Origin: Clostridiales bacterium mt11
GTDB lineage: Bacteria > Bacillota > Clostridia > Tissierellales > Tepidimicrobiaceae
Direction: 5' to 3'
Length of the DNA: 64,000 nucleotides
Assembly (NCBI GenBank): GCA_001282665.1
Contig: LN874947.1
Location: 724,643 to 788,642, forward strand
The notes beneath the pieces are model-generated. The model worked only from the letters and a program-made list of their open reading frames with translations, ran no database searches and was not told the DNA's origin. Position numbers and translations under genes: made by a program. This document shows, piece after piece, positions 11,777 to 19,913 of this stretch. Position 1 is the stretch's first letter; each line of letters starts with the position of its first letter.

Positions 11777-11802
11777 GTGGTATTAACGGAATATCCTCCC
11801 AC
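11777..11802 (-). promoter_or_regulatory. Putative L1-binding hairpin before rplA
   Basis: Minus strand: GTGGGAGG, then ATATTCCGTTAATA, then CCAC, immediately followed by the rplA Shine-Dalgarno AAGGAGG. It shares GTGGGAGG, an internal TTCC/TCCC and the closing CCAC with the element at 12262-12288. The shared sequence is seen; L1 binding is inferred from L1 being the known repressor of L11-L1 operons. Confidence 0.5.
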
Positions 11803-11809
11803 TTAAATA

Positions 11810-12235
11810 TTATTCTTCTACAGCTACTCCCATACTTCTTGCTGTACCAGCTACCATACTCATAGCAGCTTCTATGCTACCTGCATTTAAATCAGGCATT
11901 TTTATTTCTGCAATTTCCTTAACTTTATCTTTAGATATCTTTGCAACTTTTGTTTTATTTGGTTCTCCAGAACCTGATTCTAATCCTACAGCTTTCTTTA
12001 TCAATACTGAAACAGGTGGTGTTTTAGTAATGAAAGTAAAAGATCTATCTTGATAAACTGTAAGAACAACTGGTATTATCATTCCAGCTTGATCTGCAGT
12101 CTTTGCATTAAATTCCTTAGTAAATTGCATAATATTTACTCCATGAGGTCCTAATGCAGTTCCTACAGGTGGTGCTGGCGTAGCTTTACCAGCTGGTATT
12201 TGTAATTTTACTACAGCTATGACTTTCTTCGCCAT
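11810..12235 (-). CDS. rplK: 50S ribosomal protein L11
   Basis: GTPase-centre protein that binds the 1070 region of 23S rRNA. 141 residues, the usual length; [20 protein letters not shown] and [17 protein letters not shown] are diagnostic, and the C-terminal RNA-binding domain ends [22 protein letters not shown] precedes the ATG. Co-oriented with nusG upstream and rplA downstream. Confidence 0.98.
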   Translation of the reverse strand: MAKKVIAVVKLQIPAGKATPAPPVGTALGPHGVNIMQFTKEFNAKTADQAGMIIPVVLTVYQDRSFTFITKTPPVSVLIKKAVGLESGSGEPNKTKVAKISKDKVKEIAEIKMPDLNAGSIEAAMSMVAGTARSMGVAVEE

Positions 12236-12261
12236 TAAAGTTCCACCTCCTCAATTCCTAT

Positions 12262-12288
12262 GTGGTTTGGCGGGATAAACCCTCCCAC
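12262..12288 (-). promoter_or_regulatory. Putative L1-binding hairpin before rplK
   Basis: Minus strand: GTGGGAGG, GTTTATCCCGCCAAA, CCAC, about 20 nt before the rplK ribosome site. Twin of the element ahead of rplA. A target for L1 autoregulation is the simplest reading; no binding data can be had from sequence alone. Confidence 0.5.
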
Positions 12289-12304
12289 TATTAATTAATC
12301 TATC

Positions 12305-12326
12305 TAAAAAGCTTATTAGCTTTTGT
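12305..12326 (-). terminator. Weak terminator-like hairpin between nusG and rplK
   Basis: Minus strand: AAAAGCT-AATA-AGCTTTTT, a 7-bp stem with a short U run, directly after the nusG stop. Could be a weak terminator or attenuator separating secE-nusG from the L11 operon. Confidence 0.4.
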
Positions 12327-12334
12327 AAACAGCA

Positions 12335-12886
12335 CTACAACTTTTCAATCTGGTCAAAATCTAGTTCAACAAGAGTTTCCCTTCCAAACATAGATACAAA
12401 TACTTTAACTTTCTTTTTCTCTAGATTGATGCTTTCAACAGTTCCCATGAAATTCTCAAAAGGTCCTGTTGTTACTTTAATAACATCTTTTTCTTTTAAA
12501 TCTATGGATGGTAATGTTATATCTTGTACCCCTAAATCCTTAACTTCCTCGTCTGTCAATGGGACTGGCTTAGAGCCTGGTCCTACGAATCCTGTAACAC
12601 CTCTTGTATTTCTTACTAGATACCATGATACATCGTTTATTATCATCTTTACAAGAACGTATCCAGGGAAAAGTTTTCTCTCTTTAACTTTCTTTTTCCC
12701 GCCTTTAGTGTCAATATATTCCTCAGTAGGTACTACTACTTCAAATATATCATCAATCATGCCTCTATTTTCCACCATTTTTTCAATATTGGCTTTTACT
12801 TTATTTTCATGACCTGAATAAGTATGGACCACATACCATTTGGCTTTCTTGGCCCTATCTACTCTGCTTTCAACCTTATCCGTCAT
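12335..12886 (-). CDS. nusG: Transcription termination/antitermination factor NusG
   Basis: NGN-KOW protein that binds the RNA polymerase clamp. 183 residues: NGN domain from KAKWYVVHTYSGHENKVKAN through FPGYVLVKM and VRNTRGVTGFVG, then a KOW motif near VTTGPFENFMGTV. The Shine-Dalgarno AGGAGGG is unusually far from the ATG, with a small hairpin (GGACC/GGTCC) in between. Downstream of secE by 40 nt. Normal family length. Confidence 0.97.
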   Translation of the reverse strand: MTDKVESRVDRAKKAKWYVVHTYSGHENKVKANIEKMVENRGMIDDIFEVVVPTEEYIDTKGGKKKVKERKLFPGYVLVKMIINDVSWYLVRNTRGVTGFVGPGSKPVPLTDEEVKDLGVQDITLPSIDLKEKDVIKVTTGPFENFMGTVESINLEKKKVKVFVSMFGRETLVELDFDQIEKL

Positions 12887-12926
12887 ATGTTCAGGGACCC
12901 AAAATTCGGTCCTTCCCTCCTTCTTG

Positions 12927-13142
12927 TTACTTTATAATTAATGATAATACACGATGTATTCCTAAATCTAAAATCCAAACTACTACACCTACAATTAAAC
13001 TAATTAAAATAACTACACCAGTATAATTTACCAATTCCTTTTTGGTAGGCCAAATGACTTTTTTCATTTCAGCCTTAACCCCTTTAAAATATGTGTTTAC
13101 TTTACCTTTTTTGGCACCGGTTTGAGCTGACATTAAACTCAC
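12927..13142 (-). CDS. secE: Preprotein translocase subunit SecE
   Basis: Small single-span SecYEG subunit. 71 residues: a Lys-rich cytoplasmic N-terminus, the conserved amphipathic segment KGVKAEMKKVIWPTKKELVN, and one membrane helix (YTGVVILISLIVGVVVWILD). Between rpmG and nusG, the classical order. Usual length for Firmicutes. Confidence 0.96.
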   Translation of the reverse strand: MSLMSAQTGAKKGKVNTYFKGVKAEMKKVIWPTKKELVNYTGVVILISLIVGVVVWILDLGIHRVLSLIIK

Positions 13143-13163
13143 ATCCTTACCTAGTTATTCTTA

Positions 13164-13313
13164 CTACTTTGTTTCCTTATGAACAGTATGGTTTTTGCAA
13201 AACTTACAATATTTTTTAAGCTCTATTCTTTCTGTGTTGTTTTTCTTATTTTTAGTTGATGTGTAATTTCTTTGTTTACAATCAGTACAAGCCAAGATGA
13301 TTCTATCCCTCAT
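13164..13313 (-). CDS. rpmG: 50S ribosomal protein L33
   Basis: Short gene of 49 codons: [20 protein letters not shown], a Lys/Asn-rich middle, then [16 protein letters not shown]. Two CxxC pairs (CTDC, CKFC) mark the zinc-binding (C+) form of L33. GGGAGGTG lies 6-8 nt before the ATG. It is followed after 21 nt by secE, as in many Firmicutes. Preceded by its own promoter. Confidence 0.95.
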   Translation of the reverse strand: MRDRIILACTDCKQRNYTSTKNKKNNTERIELKKYCKFCKNHTVHKETK

Positions 13314-13320
13314 TTACTAC

Positions 13321-13403
13321 ACCTCCCACATCAAAAAATATATATATTAAACTGCAGTCGCTTTCGGGTACAATAACCCATAATTAACTACATTACTTAA
13401 TAT
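13321..13403 (-). promoter_or_regulatory. Structured 5' leader of rpmG-secE-nusG
   Basis: Between the promoter and the rpmG ribosome site is a GC-richer island in AT-rich DNA, minus strand GGGTTATTGTACCC then GAAAGCGACTGCAGTTTAA. The first part can form a GGGT/ACCC hairpin and CTGCAG is palindromic. I do not recognise it as a named leader motif; it is not a tRNA. Possible ribosomal-protein autoregulatory site, unproven. Confidence 0.35.
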
Positions 13404-13432
13404 AAATTATCACAAATTAAAAATTATGTCAA
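13404..13432 (-). promoter_or_regulatory. Sigma-A promoter of rpmG-secE-nusG
   Basis: Minus strand TTGACA (13427-13432), 17 bp, TAATTT (13404-13409). Located after the tuf terminator, so rpmG-secE-nusG can be expressed independently of tuf. Confidence 0.65.
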
Positions 13433-13509
13433 TGAAAAAAATACAGCTCTCATAAGCTAATCTTTATAATTTTATCCAATTATTGACTGGATTATCCCAT
13501 TTAAAACCC

Positions 13510-13543
13510 TAAAAAAGACTAGGCCCAAAAGACCCAGTCTTTC
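13510..13543 (-). terminator. Intrinsic terminator after tuf
   Basis: Minus strand: AAAGACTGGGTC, TTTT, GGGCCTAGTCTTTTTT, immediately after the tuf stop at 13548. Stem of about 10 bp including G-U pairs with a U tail. Confidence 0.8.
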
Positions 13544-13547
13544 TCAA

Positions 13548-14741
13548 TTATGCAAGAATTTTAGTTACAACTCCAGAACCTACTGTTCTTCCACCTTCAC
13601 GAATGGAGAATCTTAATCCTTCTTCTATAGCTATTGGTGTGATTAGTTCAATTGTAAATTTTGCATTGTCTCCTGGCATTACCATTTCTACTCCTTCAGC
13701 TAATTGGATATCTCCTGTTACGTCTGTTGTTCTAAAGTAGAATTGTGGTCTATAGCCATTGAAGAATGGAGTATGTCTTCCACCTTCTTCTTTTGTTAGT
13801 ACATATACTTCTGCTTCAAATTTTGTATGTGGGGTTATACTTCCTGGTTTTGCTAATACTTGCCCTCTTTCGATTTCTGTTCTTTGTACTCCTCTTAATA
13901 ATGCTCCTATATTATCTCCCGCTTGAGCTTCATCTAGGATCTTTCTAAACATTTCTACTCCTGTTACTACTACGCTTCTTGATGCTTCCATCATTCCTAC
14001 TATTTCTACGTTGTCTCCTGTTTTTACTACTCCTCTTTCTACTCTTCCTGTTGCTACTGTTCCTCTTCCTGTTATACTGAATACGTCTTCTACTGGCATC
14101 AAGAATGGTTTGTCTGTATCTCTTTCTGGCGCTGGAATATCTTTATCTACTGCTTCCATCAATTCTACTATCTTATCTCCCCATGGTCCGTCTGGTTCTT
14201 CTATTGCTTTTAATGCTGATCCTACTATTATGCTTGTGTTATCTCCATCGAAGTCATATTCTGATAATAGTTCTCTTACTTCCATTTCTACTAATTCTAT
14301 TAATTCGTCGTCATCTACCATGTCTGCTTTGTTTAAGAATACTACTATCTTTGGTACTCCAACGTTTCTTGATAACAATATATGTTCTCTTGTTTGTGGC
14401 ATTGGTCCGTCTGCTGCTGATACTACTAATATTGCTCCGTCCATTTGTGCTGCTCCTGTTATCATGTTCTTTACATAGTCAGCATGGCCTGGGCAGTCTA
14501 CGTGTGCGTAGTGACGGTTTGCTGTCTCATATTCTACGTGAGATGTTGATATTGTTATTCCTCTTTCTCTTTCTTCTGGTGCTTTATCTATGTTGTCATA
14601 GCTCATTATTTGACCTGAGCCAAATCTCTTGTTTAATACTGATGTTATTGCTGCTGTTAATGTTGTTTTACCATGGTCTACGTGACCTATTGTTCCTATA
14701 TTTACGTGTGGTTTGGTTCTCTCAAAATGCGCTTTACCCAT
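13548..14741 (-). CDS. tuf: Elongation factor Tu
   Basis: GTPase that delivers aminoacyl-tRNA to the ribosome. 397 residues; P-loop GHVDHGKT at about 19-26, effector loop [23 protein letters not shown] specificity motif and C-terminal [21 protein letters not shown] sits upstream of the ATG. Only one tuf is in the window. It is directly downstream of tRNA-Thr and shares that promoter, an arrangement seen in clostridia. Codon use is strongly biased, as expected for a very highly expressed gene. Confidence 0.99.
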   Translation of the reverse strand: MGKAHFERTKPHVNIGTIGHVDHGKTTLTAAITSVLNKRFGSGQIMSYDNIDKAPEERERGITISTSHVEYETANRHYAHVDCPGHADYVKNMITGAAQMDGAILVVSAADGPMPQTREHILLSRNVGVPKIVVFLNKADMVDDDELIELVEMEVRELLSEYDFDGDNTSIIVGSALKAIEEPDGPWGDKIVELMEAVDKDIPAPERDTDKPFLMPVEDVFSITGRGTVATGRVERGVVKTGDNVEIVGMMEASRSVVVTGVEMFRKILDEAQAGDNIGALLRGVQRTEIERGQVLAKPGSITPHTKFEAEVYVLTKEEGGRHTPFFNGYRPQFYFRTTDVTGDIQLAEGVEMVMPGDNAKFTIELITPIAIEEGLRFSIREGGRTVGSGVVTKILA

Positions 14742-14818
14742 TTCTTTATTCCTCCTTAATAATATAAATAGTCAAAATATAAGAAAACTCTTCCGGGTGT
14801 TTCTTTTTATTATTATTT

Positions 14819-14894
14819 TGGAGCCCATGACCGGACTTGAACCGGTGACCTCTTGCTTACCATGCAAGTGCTCTACCTGCTGAGCTACATGGGC
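14819..14894 (-). tRNA. tRNA-Thr(GGT)
   Basis: Minus-strand cloverleaf: acceptor arms GCCCATG/CATGGGC, D-arm GCTCAGCAGGTAGAGC, anticodon stem CTTGC/GCAAG enclosing ATGGTAA with anticodon GGT, T-arm ACCGGTTCAAGTCCGGT, discriminator T and an encoded CCA. 76 nt with CCA. It shares a promoter with tuf 77 nt downstream, so one transcript would give both the tRNA and EF-Tu. Confidence 0.97.
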
Positions 14895-14914
14895 ATTTAA
14901 AACCACTGTAACAT

Positions 14915-14943
14915 ATTTTACTACCAAGATATTTTATTGTCAA
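14915..14943 (-). promoter_or_regulatory. Sigma-A promoter of tRNA-Thr and tuf
   Basis: Minus strand TTGACA (14938-14943), 17 bp, TAAAAT (14915-14920), with the tRNA 5' end 20 nt beyond the -10 box. Consensus-like, as expected for a stable RNA/tuf promoter. Confidence 0.8.
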
Positions 14944-14955
14944 TAGTTATATGGA

Positions 14956-15603
14956 TTATTCTTTTAATTCCAAATATCTTTCCAGTTTGCGTTTAACCCT
15001 CTGCAGAGCATTATCAATGCTTTTAACATGTCTATCTAATTCCTCCGCTATTTCTTGATAGGATTTTCCATCTAAGTATGCCATAAGTACTTCCCATTCT
15101 AAATCGCTTAGAAGTTCAATTATTTTACTTTCCATAGAGTATAGTTCTTCACTGCTTATAATCAATTCTTCTGGATCCGTAATCTTAGCACCAGATATAA
15201 CGTCTAATAGTGTTCTATCCGATTCCTCATCATATATAGGTTTATTTAAAGATACATATGAGTTTAAAGGTATATGCTTCTGTCTCGTGGCAGTTTTTAT
15301 TGCAGTTATTATTTGTCTTGTAATGCAAAGTTCTGCAAAAGCTTTAAAAGAAGTAAGCTTGTCCCTATTGTAGTCACGAATAGCTTTATAAAGCCCTATC
15401 ATTCCTTCTTGAATAATATCCTCTTTATCCGCCCCTATTAAAAAATAAGATCTTGCTTTTACTTTAACAAAATTTTTATATTTGGTTATTAAATATTCCA
15501 ATGCTTGAGGATCCCCAGATTTTGCTTCTTCTACAATATCTTCATCCTCCATATCAATATAAACAGCCATATCTAACTCACTATATAATCCTAATCCCAC
15601 CAA
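14956..15603 (-). CDS. sigH: RNA polymerase sigma-H factor (stationary phase/sporulation)
   Basis: Sigma-70 family factor of the SigH/Spo0H type. About 215 residues. Region 2 contains ALEYLITKYKNFVKVKARSY and GADKEDIIQEGMIGLYKAIR; then TSFKAFAELCITRQIITAIK and TATRQKHIPLNSY, nearly identical to Bacillus SigH; region 4 helix-turn-helix YQEIAEELDRHVKSIDNALQ. Start is TTG at 15603 or GTG at 15600; GGAGGGG fits either. Its place between yacP and the tuf/rpmG block is the standard one. Presence suggests, but does not prove, sporulation capacity. Confidence 0.95.
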   Translation of the reverse strand: MVGLGLYSELDMAVYIDMEDEDIVEEAKSGDPQALEYLITKYKNFVKVKARSYFLIGADKEDIIQEGMIGLYKAIRDYNRDKLTSFKAFAELCITRQIITAIKTATRQKHIPLNSYVSLNKPIYDEESDRTLLDVISGAKITDPEELIISSEELYSMESKIIELLSDLEWEVLMAYLDGKSYQEIAEELDRHVKSIDNALQRVKRKLERYLELKE

Positions 15604-15681
15604 TAATCCCCTCCAGAATTATGTTTGAAAGACAGATCCATAATTAACTAAATTATAATTAAATAAGATACAATAGTCAAG

Positions 15682-16215
15682 CTATTCCTTATTTTTCCCC
15701 CACTTATTAAGTTTTTTTAGTGTTTCCTCATCAAGTCTTCCCATTAGCAAATCATTTTTTACATTTTCATTTTTTCTTTTTTGTTTCATTAGCCTTTTAT
15801 TGTTTAATACTTCAACCTCTAGTTCCCTTGCAGATATCCTCGTGCCACCTCTGCCTAAAATTATTTGTTGTTCCATCCAATCAGAAGTAGCAACCCTTAC
15901 TCGTTCAATTCTGCCAATATCGTTTAACCATCTTTCAATATACTGATCCGCAGTCTCACTTTCCCTTGTATAGACGACTTCTACCCCTTTAATGGTTTCA
16001 TGTTTACCGCTATTCCCTTTAACTAAATGAGCATCAAATACCACTATAGTTTTAATTCCCGAATAATGTTGATATTCTGCCATTATTTCTATTAATTCTT
16101 CCCTAGCTACCTCCAAATTCAAATTACTTAATTCTCTTAGGTTACTCCAAGAGTTAATAATATTGTAGCCATCTACAAAAAGGTATTCTTTAGCCTTTTT
16201 AGTTTTTCTTACCAT
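15682..16215 (-). CDS. yacP: NYN/PIN-like endoribonuclease, YacP/Rae1 family
   Basis: 177 residues with the NYN nuclease signature: FVDGYNIINSW at the N-terminus, TIVVFDAH, TADQYIERW and VATSDWMEQQIILGRGGTRI, which supply the acidic residues. The Bacillus homologue Rae1 (YacP) cleaves mRNA in the ribosomal A site. Start ATG at 16215 overlaps the end of rlmB by 17 nt, so translation is coupled. C-terminal 40 residues are Lys-rich. Family assignment confident; exact RNA target not inferable. Confidence 0.9.
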   Translation of the reverse strand: MVRKTKKAKEYLFVDGYNIINSWSNLRELSNLNLEVAREELIEIMAEYQHYSGIKTIVVFDAHLVKGNSGKHETIKGVEVVYTRESETADQYIERWLNDIGRIERVRVATSDWMEQQIILGRGGTRISARELEVEVLNNKRLMKQKRKNENVKNDLLMGRLDEETLKKLNKWGKNKE

Positions 16216-16945
16216 GGTTTTGTCTTACCACTTCATAAATTAGTATTGAGGTAGCATTTGAGGCATTAAGAGATGTAATCCTTCCAAACATAGGAATTTT
16301 CAATAAGAAGTCACATTTTTCCTTTACAAGTCTTGACATTCCTTTGCCTTCACTTCCTATTACCAATGCAATAGGCCCGTTTAACTCCGTATTAAAATAA
16401 TAATCTTGTCCATCCATATCTGCTCCATATATCCATAGACCTTTTCCCTTCAATTCATCTATTGTATCCGATATATTGTTTACTTTAGCTATAAGCATAT
16501 GCTCAACTGCTCCTGCTGAACTCTTATAAACAGTCTGAGTTACATGAGCCGACCTCCTCTTAGGTATGATTATGCCATGGACTCCACCACATTCAGCCGT
16601 TCTAATGATAGCTCCTAAATTATGAGGATCTTCAATGCCATCAAGAATTAACAAAAATGGTGGTCTATTTGATTCCTTTGCCTTTTCTAAAATATCATCT
16701 ATTGAAGAATAGATATAAGAAGTAACTAATGCTGCCACTCCTTGATGGGCACTTCCTTCAGATATTTGGTCTAATTTGTTTCTATTTACTTCTTGTATGA
16801 TTATATTTCTATCCTTAGCTATACCTATAATCTTATTTATAGAACCTTTCAATTCTCCCCTTATAACGAAAAGCTTTTCTATTTCCTTCTCTGATTTCAG
16901 TACCTCTAATACAGGATTTCTTCCAACTATATATTGCTCTTTCAT
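16199..16945 (-). CDS. rlmB: 23S rRNA (guanosine-2'-O)-methyltransferase RlmB
   Basis: SpoU/TrmH-family methyltransferase for G2251 in the peptidyl-transferase P loop. 248 residues: N-terminal substrate-binding domain (MKEQYIVGRNPVLEVLKSEK), then the knotted SPOUT domain with LDGIEDPHNLGAIIRTAECG, ALVIGSEGKGMSRLVKEKCD and IPMFGRITSLNASNATSILI. These three motifs form the trefoil knot SAM site. Lies between thyX and yacP, as in related Firmicutes apart from thyX. Confidence 0.95.
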   Translation of the reverse strand: MKEQYIVGRNPVLEVLKSEKEIEKLFVIRGELKGSINKIIGIAKDRNIIIQEVNRNKLDQISEGSAHQGVAALVTSYIYSSIDDILEKAKESNRPPFLLILDGIEDPHNLGAIIRTAECGGVHGIIIPKRRSAHVTQTVYKSSAGAVEHMLIAKVNNISDTIDELKGKGLWIYGADMDGQDYYFNTELNGPIALVIGSEGKGMSRLVKEKCDFLLKIPMFGRITSLNASNATSILIYEVVRQNHGKKN

Positions 16946-16974
16946 ATTCCATTCCCACTTTCTATATTCTATGT

Positions 16975-17733
16975 TTATAGATTGTCAAACCTATTTCTAA
17001 CTTCCACTATCTTTCCACAAGTCATTCTACCCTCTGGACAAGGTTCTTTTAAGCAAGCAGGTCCAGCATTCTTAAATAAGGTAGGATATACTCCTTTAAC
17101 CATCTTCAGCATTTCTGTTGCTAACTCTCTTATTTCCCATTGAGCTCTATTACAACATCTTAATTTAAAAAAATTTAATAGGGTTCTAGCATTCATAGTA
17201 AAAACTATTTTGGTCTCACAAGCATTAGGGAATACATATCTAGCATCTTCTATAGCCTGTTTTTCAGACTTTTGCCTTGCTTGGGCTTCTTCCATTCCTT
17301 GACTCATATATTCATTAAAATGTTTTTTAAATAAAACATCGGTTATTTTATTATAGTATTCTTGATCTTTTTCCATAGCTTCAATAAACAATCTTTTAGC
17401 TTTTTCATCTTCTGCAATAGAAGGAGGTATAATATATTCAAATTGCTCTAATTTTACATATCTTTGTGATTGCTGTGAATAGGAAGCTATTCTATGTCTT
17501 ACCAATTGATGAGTTAAAACTCGTGAAATTCCCTCAACTCCAAAAGTGAAGCTTACGTGTTCTATGGTGGACTCATGACCTAAATTCATTAACATATCTA
17601 AAAACTTGTCCGTACTTTCTCCATCTAACCTTTCTTCTATACGACCAATCCCTACAGGAGAATAACACAATTTAGCCGCAGAGGCAATTAGCTTTTCTCC
17701 ATCGGGTGTATACCTTAATAATTCAACCTTCAA
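16975..17733 (-). CDS. thyX: Flavin-dependent thymidylate synthase ThyX
   Basis: FAD- and NADPH-dependent conversion of dUMP to dTMP using methylene-THF. 252 residues; the ThyX signature [14 protein letters not shown] lies at about 79-92, and the C-terminal [12 protein letters not shown] follows family pattern. Start is TTG at 17733 with AAGGGGG upstream. The Cys-rich C-terminus ([18 protein letters not shown]) is also seen in clostridial ThyX. Its position between mrnC and rlmB departs from the Bacillus order. Works downstream of the dUMP made with help of Dcd (40661). Confidence 0.96.
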   Translation of the reverse strand: MKVELLRYTPDGEKLIASAAKLCYSPVGIGRIEERLDGESTDKFLDMLMNLGHESTIEHVSFTFGVEGISRVLTHQLVRHRIASYSQQSQRYVKLEQFEYIIPPSIAEDEKAKRLFIEAMEKDQEYYNKITDVLFKKHFNEYMSQGMEEAQARQKSEKQAIEDARYVFPNACETKIVFTMNARTLLNFFKLRCCNRAQWEIRELATEMLKMVKGVYPTLFKNAGPACLKEPCPEGRMTCGKIVEVRNRFDNL

Positions 17734-17752
17734 AATTTTTCCCCCTTTTTCA

Positions 17753-18184
17753 TCAGTTATCTATTGAAAGATTAACTATTTTTTCAAATAGCTCTTCCAT
17801 CCTCTCATCTTTCCCAGTTAAGTATAAATACCCCATTAAAGATTCAAAGCCAGTAGCGTATTTATAATCAATTAGTTCTGCATTCTTGGGCATAGAATTT
17901 GTCTTTGCGTTTCTTCCGCGCCTAACTAAATCCTTTTCTTCTTCTGTCAAAGCATCCTCTAATGCATGGATAATGTCTGATTGGGATTTTGCCTTAACAT
18001 ATTGAGTAGTCTCATTATGCAGCTTTTTAACTGGCATAGAGCTATCTAAAAGATAAGTCCTAATAAATAATTCGTATACTGCATCTCCTATATAGGCTAA
18101 TTGAAGGGGAGAAAGCATCTTTATATCCTCCCCGTTTAGACTTTTATTTATATTTCTAAATAAGTTGTTATATTCTTTTTCCAT
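17753..18184 (-). CDS. mrnC: Mini-ribonuclease 3
   Basis: Dimeric RNase III catalytic domain without a dsRNA-binding domain; in Bacillus it matures 23S rRNA ends. 143 residues; [20 protein letters not shown] holds the signature with the metal-binding Asp, and [15 protein letters not shown] plus [18 protein letters not shown] complete the site. It begins 3 nt after cysS ends, the usual cysS-mrnC pair. Normal length. Confidence 0.95.
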   Translation of the reverse strand: MEKEYNNLFRNINKSLNGEDIKMLSPLQLAYIGDAVYELFIRTYLLDSSMPVKKLHNETTQYVKAKSQSDIIHALEDALTEEEKDLVRRGRNAKTNSMPKNAELIDYKYATGFESLMGYLYLTGKDERMEELFEKIVNLSIDN

Positions 18185-18187
18185 AAG

Positions 18188-19585
18188 CTATATTCTCTTC
18201 CATTTCACTCCTTCTTGAGTATCTTCAAGTACAATTCCCTTTTTATTTAATTCATCTCTAATTTCATCTGCTAGTTTATAATTCTTATCTTTTCTTGCTT
18301 GAGTCCTCTTTTCAATTAATTTAAGTATTTCTTCCTCTAAAAGTTCTTCTTTTCTAGATAGAATACCCAATATATTGGATAATTCAATTAAAATTTCATA
18401 GGTATATTGTATCATAAATTTAGGTGTATTTTCATTAAAGTTGGTATTAGCAAATTTAACTATCTCAAACAAACTAGCTATTGCATCTGCTGTATTTAAG
18501 TCGTCTTCCATACTCTTTATAAAATAAGACTTATATTTGTCTATTTCCTTTAATTTTTCTTTTTCCGCTTCATCTAATTCTTTATCCAATGCCTTATCCA
18601 ATAAATACTCTAAATTACTCTTGCCATTATATAGTCTTTCCAATCCATTTTTTAACTGTCCCATTACATCTCTACTGAAATTTATGGGATTTCTATAATG
18701 AACCGATAATAAGAAAAACCTTAAAACCTCTAAATCAAATTCTTTAGAAATATCTTTTACTGTAAAGAAATTACCTAATGATTTAGACATCTTTTGATTA
18801 TCTATAGTCAACATACCATTGTGAAGCCAATAATTAGCAAATGGTTTTTCCGTTAGGGTTTCAGATTGAGCAATTTCATTTTCATGATGAGGAAATTGTA
18901 AATCTTCTCCTCCAGCATGGATGTCTATAGTATCCCCTAAAATGGATTTAGCCATAACAGAACATTCAATATGCCATCCAGGTCTTCCCTTACCCCAAGG
19001 GCTATCCCAAGAGGGTTCTCCTTCCTTAGCCTTTTTCCATAACGCAAAATCCATAGGATTTCTTTTTTCCTCATTGATGTCCACCCTAGCTCCAGATATT
19101 AAATCCTCTATATTCTTCTTAGATAGTTTTCCATAATCCTTTGCAATTTCTATATTAAAGTACACATTACCATCTACATTATAAGCCGCTCCTTTATCTA
19201 TTAACCCCTCTATAAATTCAATCATGTTTTTGATAAATTCCGTAGCTTTTGGATGTATTGTATTTTCTTCATACACATTTAAAGCTTTTGCACTTTCCAT
19301 ATAGGCATCTATATATTTTTCTGATATGTCCTTTACCGTTACTCTTTCTGTATTGGCCTTTTTTATAATCTTATCATCTACATCGGTAAAGTTTACAACA
19401 TATTTTACATCATAGCCTTTGTATATAAAAAACCTTCTTAAAGTATCAAATACTACCATAGGTCTAGCATTTCCCACGTGAATATAATCATATACAGTAG
19501 GACCACATACATACATGGTTACCTCATTATCTTTAATAGGTTTGAATTCTTCTTTTTTCCTTGTTAAAGTGTTATATAATTTCAT
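18188..19585 (-). CDS. cysS: Cysteine-tRNA ligase
   Basis: Class I synthetase that charges tRNA-Cys. 465 residues; the HIGH motif appears as HVGNARP (about 37-43), the zinc-binding Cys/His residues are in CGPTVYD, GWHIECS and HHENEIAQ, and KMSKS occurs near residue 266. Controlled by a Cys T-box (19622-19872) with specifier TGC. Heads a run cysS-mrnC-thyX-rlmB-yacP. Confidence 0.98.
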   Translation of the reverse strand: MKLYNTLTRKKEEFKPIKDNEVTMYVCGPTVYDYIHVGNARPMVVFDTLRRFFIYKGYDVKYVVNFTDVDDKIIKKANTERVTVKDISEKYIDAYMESAKALNVYEENTIHPKATEFIKNMIEFIEGLIDKGAAYNVDGNVYFNIEIAKDYGKLSKKNIEDLISGARVDINEEKRNPMDFALWKKAKEGEPSWDSPWGKGRPGWHIECSVMAKSILGDTIDIHAGGEDLQFPHHENEIAQSETLTEKPFANYWLHNGMLTIDNQKMSKSLGNFFTVKDISKEFDLEVLRFFLLSVHYRNPINFSRDVMGQLKNGLERLYNGKSNLEYLLDKALDKELDEAEKEKLKEIDKYKSYFIKSMEDDLNTADAIASLFEIVKFANTNFNENTPKFMIQYTYEILIELSNILGILSRKEELLEEEILKLIEKRTQARKDKNYKLADEIRDELNKKGIVLEDTQEGVKWKRI

Positions 19586-19621
19586 TAAAATCCTCCCCTC
19601 CTATTCAATGGACAATTGACA

Positions 19622-19872
19622 ATTGTAAAAAAACCGCCTCTATATTAAAGAGACGGTTGATCCGCGGTTCCACTCTATTTGGTATAACCCAGCTTATTAC
19701 GTATAACGTCGTAACACGTCTTACCTTACTAAAATCATTCAGATAATAAGTTCAAAGGTGCACTTCAACTTTAACTTAGCCTTAGAGTTTCTCTCAGCCT
19801 GTGAAAACTCTTCTCTTTAAGGACGATAAAGTTTACTTCTCCTTATCACTACTTTTAATTATTGAATTATTT
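19622..19872 (-). promoter_or_regulatory. T-box leader of cysS (specifier TGC, Cys)
   Basis: Minus strand: T-box core AGAGTGGAACCGCGGA (near 19660-19676), followed by the terminator arm pair AACCGTCTCT/AGAGGCGGTT and a run of T (19627-19659). Stem I has a specifier loop GAAG-TGC-ACC near 19758; TGC is a Cys codon, matching the gene. Uncharged tRNA-Cys would stabilise the antiterminator. The three T-boxes in this window share the same architecture. Confidence 0.93.
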
Positions 19873-19878
19873 ATATTA

Positions 19879-19907
19879 ATTTTACATTAATCTCATATTA
19901 GGTTCAA
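19879..19907 (-). promoter_or_regulatory. Sigma-A promoter of the cysS T-box transcript
   Basis: Minus strand TTGAAC (19902-19907), 17 bp, TAAAAT (19879-19884), starting right at the end of gltX. Confidence 0.7.
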
Positions 19908-19913
19908 GTTAAT

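Noticed and set aside
13330..13375. tRNA-Trp remnant in the rpmG leader
   Set aside because: No acceptor or T-arm pairs can be formed; only a short GGGT/ACCC hairpin.
14105..14767. Long Leu-rich open frame on the plus strand opposite tuf
   Set aside because: Low-complexity shadow created by the strong codon bias of tuf; no ribosome site, no family resemblance.
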